Source: SP5GCR1 sp965199685 (GTDB lineage Bacteria; Pseudomonadota; Gammaproteobacteria; Poriferisulfidales; Oxydemutatoraceae). From it: a stretch of DNA of 64,000 nucleotides. Position numbers and translations under genes: made by a program. The notes beneath the pieces were generated by a model. It was not told the DNA's origin. It did not search any database and saw nothing but the letters and a program-made list of their open reading frames with translations. The DNA lies in NCBI GenBank assembly GCA_965199685.1, contig OZ241323.1, positions 62,001-126,000 of the forward strand. The letters run 5' to 3'. Below are positions 28,692-36,189 of the stretch, one piece after another; position 1 is the stretch's first letter, and each line of letters begins with the position of its first letter.

Positions 28692-29375
28692 ATGTATAAA
28701 TCGTATTTAGTAAATATTTTCCCAACAAACATTTTTGTGTTGTTGTTGTTCACCGTACTTTTAAGTGCTTGTGCAGGTACTACACAAGTAGAGTTTGAAG
28801 CTGCCCCAGAACCAGAACTAGAGATGGTCCCGGAAGAAACTAAGGAACCACCTGAGGAAGCACCTGCCGAAGCACCCGTTGAAGCACCTGCCGAAGAGGA
28901 GACTCCCGAACCTACCACTCAGCCGGTCGAGATTAAACCGTATAGTACCGATATTGTCGGTACTGTGGAACAACTATACGGCACCGACGACCCAGTTAGT
29001 TTTGCAAATGATGCTTACTTACAAGCGGCAGAAGCTGATTCAAGGCTCAAATATACGGTCATCTATTTTGATTTCAATAAGTCGGAAGTCAAACCCAATG
29101 CTCGAGAATTGCTCTCCCACCATGCTCGTTTTATGCAAGCACGCCCTGAGGTTGTGCTGCGCATAGAAGGACACGCGGATCAACGCGGCACTAGTGGTTA
29201 CAATCTAGCACTGGGAGAATATCGGGGAAATGCAGTGCGTACTATACTGGAGGCGTATGGTGTTGACAGTTCGCGTATTTCGGTGATTAGTTTCGGGGAG
29301 GAACAACCAGCGGTTGACGGCAATACCGAAGAAGCATTCAAGTTAAATCGTAGAGCGGAACTCATCTATCCGTAG
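28692..29375 (+). CDS. pal: Peptidoglycan-associated lipoprotein Pal
   Basis: A 227-residue outer-membrane lipoprotein. A signal segment ends in the lipobox LLSAC with Cys27 as the lipidated residue, followed by an unusually long Glu/Pro/Ala-rich linker (about 30-80) and an OmpA-like domain with the peptidoglycan-binding block IEGHADQRGTSGYNLALGE and the closing NRRAELIYP. YFDFNKSEV opens that domain. Pal links the outer membrane to the cell wall and acts at the septum with Tol proteins; no tol genes are nearby. It occupies the place after ftsZ where lpxC often lies. ATG 28692 has GAGGAT upstream and lies 38 bases after ftsZ. Confidence 0.85.
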   Translation: MYKSYLVNIFPTNIFVLLLFTVLLSACAGTTQVEFEAAPEPELEMVPEETKEPPEEAPAEAPVEAPAEEETPEPTTQPVEIKPYSTDIVGTVEQLYGTDDPVSFANDAYLQAAEADSRLKYTVIYFDFNKSEVKPNARELLSHHARFMQARPEVVLRIEGHADQRGTSGYNLALGEYRGNAVRTILEAYGVDSSRISVISFGEEQPAVDGNTEEAFKLNRRAELIYP

Positions 29376-29455
29376 CATGGTGCGGAACCACAACGCAAAC
29401 GTAACCGCTTGCGCCATCAAATTTATGATAACCAACCGTAGGGGAGGGCTAACAT

Positions 29456-29693
29456 GGGGCTGTTGAAAAAGTGTCTGCATTAGTACATTCCCCTCCTGTG
29501 GAGGGGTGGCAGGCGTATGCATTTTGTAATGCATGCGTTTAAAAATCATGTTAAGGTTCTGCACAGTGTCACGCCGATTGACCTACTGGCTCAATCGGCG
29601 GCTCTATCTGACGGGGTGGTTGCAAAGGTTCTGCACAAAGTCACGCCGTTTGTGCTACTGCAACAAACGGCAGTTCTATTTTTCAATAGCCCC
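29456..29693 (+). repeat. MITE-like element, full copy with both termini
   Basis: The left end GGGGCTGTTGAAAAAGT (29456-29472) is matched by TTTTTCAATAGCCCC at the right end, an imperfect inverted repeat. Inside are the CCCCTCC/GGAGGGG hairpin, GCATT/AATGC, the GCCGATTGA stem (29573-29599) and the GCCGTTTGT stem (29645-29671). The element has no coding capacity. Confidence 0.75.
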
Positions 29694-30130
29694 ACATGCC
29701 CTCCCTACGGTACCGTCCTGCACAAACCCAACCGTTTGCGCCATCAATTTACGCAAACCACCTCAACGCGTTGCGTCTGTACAAACCTCACCGCTTGCGC
29801 CACTTGGTTTTGGTTCCCATAAATTGGACAGCGTACCACTTTATTTGTGCAGACGCAACGCGTTTCGGGAGGGCATGTTAGCCCTCCCCTACCGTTTGCG
29901 TAAATTTATGGATGAATGGATTAATTGTGCAGGCATGACGCGTTAGGGTGGATATATAAATCCGCCCCTACGGCGCATGAAATACTTTTCCAACAGCCCC
30001 ATGTTAACCCTCCCCTACGGTTCAAGGATACTTCTTCAACAGCCTCTATACCTATGTACATATGCCGAATTGCCTTGCTCTCATTTACCAATCAGCTTCA
30101 ATTAGACTTTTCCCTATTGTTTGCTTAAAT
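29694..30130. repeat. Mosaic of repeat fragments between pal and the kinase gene
   Basis: This non-coding stretch holds short pieces that recur elsewhere in the window: GCGCCATCAA followed by TTTACG-like text, GTGCAGACGCAACGCG, GGGAGGGC..GTTAGCCCTCCC and the CCAACAGCCCCATGTTA junction. The open frames here follow the repeats and are not genes. Confidence 0.6.
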
Positions 30131-30141
30131 TTTTTTTAGGC

Positions 30142-30228
30142 AAGGGCATATTCCCTTATCGCCGATAAGCGATTATCCTATATAGTTCTTAGAGGTTAAG
30201 CAATCTGCTTTATTGCATCGCTTAACCT
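30142..30228 (+). promoter_or_regulatory. Three successive inverted repeats in the kinase-gene leader
   Basis: AAGGG-CATATT-CCCTT, then CTTATC-GCC-GATAAG (30155-30169), then AGGTTAAGC...GCTTAACCT (30193-30228, 9-bp arms with a nested GCAAT/ATTGC stem) lie in a row 75-160 bases before the start codon. They may be operator sites or a folded leader RNA; none has a terminator-type T-run. Confidence 0.45.
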
Positions 30229-30301
30229 TGGAAGGTCTGCTGCAACATTCTGTGCATCTGCCTTATAGATACCGAATAACTATTTAGTTAGGAGAAGGGT
30301 C

Positions 30302-31339
30302 ATGAGGGGGGGTAAAACGAATGAAAATAAGACATATTCAAATATACATGTTATTGTTGGCTTATTCTGCATAGTGGCGTTATTTGAAACAGCCTTTCTA
30401 GGCTTAACAATACAAGATTGGAGCGTCAATAATATCGTCGTTTATTTGGCTTTAGTCTTGGCTCTACAGATTACAGCTTGCTTGAAAGCCGTTTGTGTCT
30501 GGTATATAAACCGCCACCCTCTACAAGTCATAGTCTACGTAAGCTGTGTTGTTATCACCGGCTTATTTACATATTCGGTAGTTGAGACTTTTATCGTTTT
30601 GACAACGATTTTTGCATCTACGCCACTGATGCACCTAAACTCTGTTGCCGTAGCCTCTATAGATGGACTAATGAGCCTTGTATTACTGCATGGTTTCAGA
30701 AGTTGGTTGAAGACGATACTGGAGAATGAACCGCTTCAATTATTCAACCAAATACGCCACCATTTTCTATTCAACACCCTAAATACTACCGTTTGTCGGA
30801 TTCCAGAAAATCCTGAACTAGCTCAGGTTAATCTAGAGAAACTCGCAATTTTATTAAGGAAAATGTTGTTCCTGAAGACATATATTAGTTTGCAAGAGGA
30901 GGTAGATTCGGTGAAGTGTTATTTAGAAATAGAAAAATACCGGCTTGAAGAGCGACTGCAGGTTAGCTGGTTTGTTGATCGCAATATGAATGTTGCAATC
31001 AAGGTGCCGGCATTCATTTTGCAACCGCTCGTTGAGAATGCAATTTATCATGGCATAGAGAATATTCTAGGCGGCGGCACTGTGGCGATATCTTTATATA
31101 CCGTAGGGAGTCGCTTGATCATTCAAGTCTGTAACCCTATCGCTAATTCCCGACCTTCAAATTTACCGCATAGCGATAGCTCACGCGTTAATAACTCGCG
31201 CAAAAGTAATCGTGTTGCACAAACAAATATAGAACGTCGTTTGGCACTTGTCTACGGAAATGACTTCAGCTTCAGGAGGGAGCAATGCGAAACCGAATAT
31301 CGAGTAACAATTAATATACCAAAAGGAGGTTTAATATAA
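30302..31339 (+). CDS. LytS/AlgZ-type membrane sensor histidine kinase
   Basis: A 345-residue kinase with four hydrophobic helices (about 16-36, 43-68, 75-105, 112-131), then a His_kinase (PF06580-type) domain. QIRHHFLFNTLN carries the phospho-acceptor His154, and FILQPLVENAIYHGIEN is the ATP-binding N-box. An ERRLALVYG block near residue 310 matches the family end. This architecture is that of AlgZ/FimS and LytS sensors, which lack a periplasmic domain of note. AGGAGAAGGG precedes the ATG. Its stop overlaps the start of the response regulator gene (TAATG). The signal sensed cannot be read from the sequence. Confidence 0.85.
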   Translation: MRGGKTNENKTYSNIHVIVGLFCIVALFETAFLGLTIQDWSVNNIVVYLALVLALQITACLKAVCVWYINRHPLQVIVYVSCVVITGLFTYSVVETFIVLTTIFASTPLMHLNSVAVASIDGLMSLVLLHGFRSWLKTILENEPLQLFNQIRHHFLFNTLNTTVCRIPENPELAQVNLEKLAILLRKMLFLKTYISLQEEVDSVKCYLEIEKYRLEERLQVSWFVDRNMNVAIKVPAFILQPLVENAIYHGIENILGGGTVAISLYTVGSRLIIQVCNPIANSRPSNLPHSDSSRVNNSRKSNRVAQTNIERRLALVYGNDFSFRREQCETEYRVTINIPKGGLI

Positions 31340-32091
31340 TGAACATTATGATAGTTGACGACGAAAAATACGCATGCGATAGACTAATTCAACTTGTATC
31401 AGAGATACCAGGTTGTTATGTCAGAGCTTGTGCGTACAACGGTCTTGAGGCAGTCGAAAAAGTAAATGCCTTGGATATAGACGTGGTACTAATGGATATC
31501 CACATGCCGGTAATGGATGGTCTTGAGGCGGCGCGGCACATGAACAAAAACACCAACTCGCCGCAGATCGTTTTCACTACAGCATATCGTGAGCACGCGC
31601 TTTCTGCTTTTGAGGTGAACGCTAGAGGATTTCTATTGAAGCCCATAGCGCGTCATCAGCTCAAAGAAAAACTGGAGCAGTTGCGGCGACCCGATATCAC
31701 TAGAGGTGTTAAGGAGGTAGGAATATACCATCGAGGTCGCCGCAGTCATATCTATTGCCGCATTGCCAATCAATTGGAATTGGTATCGTTGGCAGATATT
31801 ATTTATTTCAAGAGCGAACAAAAATATACTATGGTAAAACACGTTGATGGGTCGCATTTGATAACCGAAACGCTAAAAAATCTGGAGCAGGAGTTTAGTG
31901 ATATTCTGATGAGAGTGCATCGTAGCACTTTGGTCAATAAGGTTTATATGAAAAGCTTAAGTCGAGACGACAACCATCAGTTGCGGTTATACCTTAAATG
32001 TACGGACGACACATTACATCTGAGCAGACGCTATATTACCAGGGTAAGAGCCTATCTAAAGCGATTTTCTATCGGCTTGATCGATATGTGA
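31339..32091 (+). CDS. LytTR-family response regulator (AlgR/LytR-like)
   Basis: A 250-residue regulator with a receiver domain (acidic pocket VDDE at 6-9, phospho-acceptor Asp53 in VVLMDIHMP, FTTAYREHALSAF, Lys101 in LLKPIA) and a C-terminal LytTR DNA-binding domain from about residue 130 (IIYFKSEQKYTMVKHVDG, RVHRSTLVNKVYMKSL). LytTR proteins bind paired direct repeats. AAAGGAGGT lies nine bases upstream of the ATG, and the gene is coupled to its kinase. A dispersed repeat follows directly. AlgR of Pseudomonas is the closest well-known type; the targets here are unknown. Confidence 0.87.
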   Translation: MNIMIVDDEKYACDRLIQLVSEIPGCYVRACAYNGLEAVEKVNALDIDVVLMDIHMPVMDGLEAARHMNKNTNSPQIVFTTAYREHALSAFEVNARGFLLKPIARHQLKEKLEQLRRPDITRGVKEVGIYHRGRRSHIYCRIANQLELVSLADIIYFKSEQKYTMVKHVDGSHLITETLKNLEQEFSDILMRVHRSTLVNKVYMKSLSRDDNHQLRLYLKCTDDTLHLSRRYITRVRAYLKRFSIGLIDM

Positions 32092-32107
32092 ACTGCAGCA
32101 CTGATAG

Positions 32108-32285
32108 GGGCGGACCATTCCCCTCCTTGGGAGGGGTGTCAGGCGTATGCATTTTATAATGCATGCGTTTAGCAGTCATGTTGAGGTTCTGCACAATGTC
32201 ACGCCGATTGACCTACTGGCTCAATCGGCAGTTCTATCTGACGAGGTTGTTTTTTGTATGCCTACTATTTAGGACAAGCCCTATC
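32108..32285 (+). repeat. Dispersed MITE-like repeat copy cutting into an IS3 remnant
   Basis: It carries the CCCCTCC/GGAGGGG hairpin, GCATT/AATGC, and GCCGATTGA...TCAATCGGC, then the tail TTTTTTGTATGCC and ACTATTTAGGACAAGCCC. The same tail text recurs near 35980-36010. The IS3 orfB frame reads straight into this tail, so the repeat replaces the 3' end of the insertion sequence. Confidence 0.65.
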
Positions 32286-32763
32286 GCCATCTCTAATGTA
32301 TCTAGGGTCAGGTTCGCATGCAGTGAACTTTGGATGCTGTAGCCGGTAATCTTACGCGTCGCAATATCTAGCAAGACTGAGAGATAACAATATTTATTAT
32401 TAGAAAGGCGAATATAGGTAATATCTCCTGCCCAGACTTGGTTAGATTTCAGACCATGCGCTTGGCTAGTCTCGGTTTTGAACAGACGCTCGGCTACTGG
32501 GCGTGCTGCTGTGGAAGTGGTCGTTTTCCATTTGCGAGGCTTCCTGCCGGCACCTGCGATACTTAGCTTTTTCATTAGCTTTGCTACTCGTTTCCGGCTA
32601 ATCTTGATGCCTTGTGCACGCAACTCCTGATAGATACGCGGTGAACCAAAAGCCTTGCCACTGGCTTCCCACACCTGCCTAATCAGCAGACATTCCCGAC
32701 GCTCCTGAGCAACCTTATCAGCCACTTGACTACGCCATTTGTAGTAGCCACTACGGCTCACTC
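32276..32763 (-). pseudogene. IS3-family transposase orfB, truncated and frame-shifted
   Basis: The readable part starts at VSRSGYYKWRSQ and contains the HTH_21-type region (SGKAFGSPRIYQELRAQGIKISRKRVAKLM) and the start of the integrase core with its first catalytic Asp in QVWAGDITYIRL. The second Asp and the Glu are missing because the frame ends in repeat sequence. One base is also missing at about 32762 (CTGGAGTGAGC where the frame needs CTGGGAGTGAGC), which separates this part from orfA. Confidence 0.75.
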
Positions 32764-32800
32764 CAGCAGCTTACAAATCGCCTCTATACTCAAGCCCTTA

Positions 32801-33118
32801 TCACGATGCTGTTCTATTTTCTGATACTTCACTTGTTTCTCTGTTGACAAAAAAAATTGTCGTGTCGGTCAGGAGCCTGACTTGTTTTTCAAGCTCCCGT
32901 ATCTGTTTATGCTGGCGACGGATGAGGTCATCTTTCTCCAACTGCTTAGCCTGCTTTAAGCCACTGACCGAAGTCGGTTTGTTGCGCTGCTGCGCCCAGC
33001 GTCGCAGTGTCTGTTCATCAATACTCAGCTCTCTTGCAGTGTCTTTTAATGAACCATTAAGCCTCACTAACTCTAGCGCATCGCGCTTGAACTCTTCGGT
33101 GTATTGTTGTCTTTTCAT
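32801..33118 (-). CDS. IS3-family transposase OrfA
   Basis: A 105-residue protein starting MKRQQYTEEFKRDALELVR, with a helix-turn-helix (DTARELSIDEQTLRRWAQQ) and a leucine-zipper-like helix (LEKDDLIRRQHKQIRELEKQVRLL). Near its end an ATTTTTTTTG run (32847-32856) is the usual kind of slippage site, where a -1 shift leads into orfB (FFSTEKQVKYQKIEQH in the other frame). The orfA frame itself is intact, but the element cannot make an active transposase because orfB is broken. Confidence 0.7.
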   Translation of the reverse strand: MKRQQYTEEFKRDALELVRLNGSLKDTARELSIDEQTLRRWAQQRNKPTSVSGLKQAKQLEKDDLIRRQHKQIRELEKQVRLLTDTTIFFVNRETSEVSENRTAS

Positions 33119-33341
33119 AATATCTTCTCCTACTAATAGTAATTAATCTAAGTGCGCTTAATTATATAAGCCGACCACCAACTTTTTTTGTCCATTTTTT
33201 GGAGTAAGATCAAGCGATGAAGGTTTATCTATTGAGTTGAGCTGATATTAGCATTGATATTCTATCCAAATTGAGTATCAATGTGACAGAGAGTTTTTAC
33301 GATACACTAGAGAAATTAACAACATTAAAGGAGAACTTAAA

Positions 33342-35402
33342 ATGGCAAGAAAACGTTTTAGTGAAGAACAAATCATCAAAGCATTAAAGTCAAACGAGGC
33401 AGGAGCGAAAGTTGCAGACATCTGTCGTGAGCTAGGCATCGCCGAGCAGACCTTCTATCGCTGGCGCAGCAAGTATCGTGGCATGGAAGTAGCGGAAGCC
33501 AAACATCTGCGAGGGCCTGAGGCTGAGAATGCTAAGTCCGAGGAGTTATCGATTGAATCCGACCCGGATGATGCTCGTGCTTATAATGACCAAGGGGTTG
33601 CTAAGTACGAATTAGGAGATTATGCGGATGCAATCGCTGATTATAATGAAGCGATTAAGTTGGACCCGGATGATGCTGTTGCCTACCATAACCGAGGGGC
33701 TGCTAAGGACGAATTGGGAGATTATGAGGGTGCGATTGCAGATTACGACAAAGCAATTAAGTTAGATCCGGATAATGCTGATTTCTACAATAACCGAGGA
33801 CTTGCTAAGAGAAAATCAGGGGATTATGAAGGAGCAATTGCTGACTATAACAAGGCAATTAAGCTAGATCCCAACAATGCTACTGTCTATAATAACCGAG
33901 GGTTTGCTAAGGTGGGATCCGGAGATTATGCGGGTGCGATTGTAGATTATGATGAAGCGATTAAGTTGGATCCAGATGATGCTGTTGTCTACCATAACCG
34001 AGGGGAAGCTAAGAATGAGTTAGAGGATTATGCGGGTGCGATTGCAGATTTTGATGAAGCGATTAAGTTGGACCCGGATGATGCTGTTGCCTACTATAAC
34101 CGAGGGGCTGCTAAGTACGGATTAGGGGACTATGAGGGTGCGATTACTGATTATGATGAAGCGATTAAGTTGAACTGGGATGATGTGGGTGCCTGCAATA
34201 ACCGAGGAGCTGCTAAGTTCGGATTAGGGGACTATGAGGGTGCGATTGCAGATTTTGATGAAGCGATTAAGTCAGACCCGGATAATGCTGTTGCCTACTA
34301 TAACCGAGCGGCTGCTAAGGACACATTAAAGGATTATGCAGGTGCAATTGCTGATTTTGATGAGGTGATCAAGTTGGATCCAAATGATGCGTATGCCTAC
34401 AATAACCGAGGGGCTATTAAGTTCGGATTAGGGGACTATGAGGGTGCGATTACTGATTATGATCAAGCGATTAAGTTGAACCCGGATAATGCTAATTTCT
34501 ACAAGAACCGAGGGTATGCTAAAGGAAAGTTAGGGGATCATGAAGGAGCAATTACTGACTATAACAAGGTAATTAAGTTGGACCTGGATAATGTAGATGT
34601 CTTCTATCATCAAGAGATTGCTATGAAAAATTTAAATAATGCCCACATTTATCAAGGGGTTGTTAAAGGAAAGTTAGGGGATCATGCGGGTGCAATTGCA
34701 GATTTTAATGAAGCGATTAAGTCAGACCCGGATAATGCTACTGTCTATGTTGTCCGAGGGTTTGCTAAGGTGGGATGCGGAGATTATGCGGGTGCGATCT
34801 CTGATTTTGATGAAGCGATTGAGTTAGACCCGAATGATGCTCACGCCTATCATGGTCGAGGGGATGCTAAGCACAAATTAGGAGATTATGCAGGTGCGAT
34901 TACTGATTATGACAAAGCGATTGAGTTAGACCCGGATAATGCTGATGCCCACTGTAGCCGAGGAACTGCTAGGGCTGGATTAGGGGATTATGAAGATGCA
35001 ATCGCTGATTTTGATGAAGTGATTAAGTCGAACCCGGATAATGCTACTGTCTATGCTGTCCGAGGGTTTGCTAAGGTGGGATGCGGAGATTATGCGGGTG
35101 CGATTACTGATTATGATGAGGCGATTAAGTTGAGCCCAGATAATGCTATTGTCTACTATAACCGAGGGGGTGTTAAGTGCGAATTAGGGGGTTATGAAGA
35201 TGCGATCTCTGATTTTGATGAGGCGATTAAGTTAAACCCTAATTTTGTTGAGGCCTACTGTAAACGAGGGACTGCTAAAGATGACCTGGAGGATTATGCG
35301 GGTGCGATAGCTGATTTTGATGAAGCGATAGAGTTAGACCCGGATAATGCGGATGCCCGAGAGAGCCGAGAAGCATTACTTAAAAAAATATCTATGCACT
35401 AG
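33342..35402 (+). CDS. Transposase-type HTH fused to 17 TPR repeats
   Basis: A 686-residue protein. Residues 1-50 (MARKRFSEEQIIKALKSNEA, then DICRELGIAEQTFYRWRSKY) are the helix-turn-helix of IS3-family OrfA proteins of the IS407/IS51 type. The zipper region (AKHLRGPEAENAKSEEL) then runs into 34-residue TPRs with consensus A..YNNRG.AK..LGDY.GAI.DYDEAIKLDPD. I count 17 complete repeats and one broken one (FYHQEIAMKNLNNAHIY). No signal peptide is present. AAAGGAG precedes ATG 33342. The fusion would make a cytoplasmic DNA-binding scaffold; that role is inference. A sister gene lies in inverse orientation at 36190-38451. Confidence 0.8.
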   Translation: MARKRFSEEQIIKALKSNEAGAKVADICRELGIAEQTFYRWRSKYRGMEVAEAKHLRGPEAENAKSEELSIESDPDDARAYNDQGVAKYELGDYADAIADYNEAIKLDPDDAVAYHNRGAAKDELGDYEGAIADYDKAIKLDPDNADFYNNRGLAKRKSGDYEGAIADYNKAIKLDPNNATVYNNRGFAKVGSGDYAGAIVDYDEAIKLDPDDAVVYHNRGEAKNELEDYAGAIADFDEAIKLDPDDAVAYYNRGAAKYGLGDYEGAITDYDEAIKLNWDDVGACNNRGAAKFGLGDYEGAIADFDEAIKSDPDNAVAYYNRAAAKDTLKDYAGAIADFDEVIKLDPNDAYAYNNRGAIKFGLGDYEGAITDYDQAIKLNPDNANFYKNRGYAKGKLGDHEGAITDYNKVIKLDLDNVDVFYHQEIAMKNLNNAHIYQGVVKGKLGDHAGAIADFNEAIKSDPDNATVYVVRGFAKVGCGDYAGAISDFDEAIELDPNDAHAYHGRGDAKHKLGDYAGAITDYDKAIELDPDNADAHCSRGTARAGLGDYEDAIADFDEVIKSNPDNATVYAVRGFAKVGCGDYAGAITDYDEAIKLSPDNAIVYYNRGGVKCELGGYEDAISDFDEAIKLNPNFVEAYCKRGTAKDDLEDYAGAIADFDEAIELDPDNADARESREALLKKISMH

Positions 35403-36180
35403 AGAAGTTAAAAACATCAGAGGAGAACTTGGGGCTATTGAGAAAGTATTGTCATTGCACAATCGAACCACTATGTGCCATTTAATTTACGATAACCTCC
35501 TGTATGGGCAGACTATCATCTCTGCCTGCAACGTGTAGTGTCAGCAAACACAAATATCAGGCTGGTGAAAAAGTATCTATGCACCGTAGGGGAGGGCTAA
35601 CATGGGACTGTTGAAAAAGTGTTTCGTAGAATTGTAGGGGCGGACTTATATGTCCGCCCTACGGTACCGTCCTGCACAAACCCAATCGCCACGCGCCATC
35701 AAATCATGGTTACCATAAATAAAATGAATGAATGTATTGATTGTGCAGACGCAACGCGTTAGGGTGGACAAATCAAATCGCCGTTTGACCTACTGGCTTA
35801 AACGGCGGCTTTATTCTGCCTCTACCGTTTTCTTAAATTCAATGGCGCAAGCGGTTGAGTTTTCACAACGACGGTATTTTTTCAGCAACCTCATGTGGGA
35901 CTGCTGAAAAAGTACCATCATCGCACAAGCAGAACCACCGACTGCTCAGCCAGTTTGATCAGCAGTTCTATCTGACAGGGTAGTTTTTGTGTACCCACTA
36001 TTTAGGACAAGCCCTAGCTTGTCCGACCTACATACCCATGTTAAGGTTCTGCACAATGTTACGCCGTTTGTCTTTGCTATTCGCGTTATTTCTAGCAGCC
36101 ATAAATAGCTAAATTTTGTATAATGTAACGTTCCTTGTGCTACTGCAACAAGGAACGGTTATTTGCAACAAATGGCGGCT
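35403..36180. repeat. Repeat mosaic with a TPR-gene leader remnant
   Basis: Right after the stop codon, ACTAGAGAAGTTAAAAACAT and GAGGAGAACTT repeat the leader found before 33342, so the leader of a lost neighbouring gene remains. The rest holds MITE-like pieces: GGGACTGTTGAAAAAGT, a GCCGTTTGA stem at 35780-35806, the ACTATTTAGGACAAGCCC tail, and the CGTTCCTTGT/ACAAGGAACG hairpin (36129-36157). No gene is supported. Confidence 0.6.
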
Positions 36181-36189
36181 ACATTTCCA

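Larger units (their letters stand above)
32276..33150 (-). mobile_element. IS3-family insertion sequence remnant
   Basis: On the minus strand this holds orfA (start near 33118) and a truncated orfB. The element lost its distal end to a dispersed repeat near 32280. Terminal inverted repeats could not be identified. Confidence 0.75.

Noticed and set aside
29517..30128. Several open frames of 60-137 codons after pal
   Set aside because: They follow the dispersed repeats; the same peptides appear wherever a repeat copy lies and no start signals are present.
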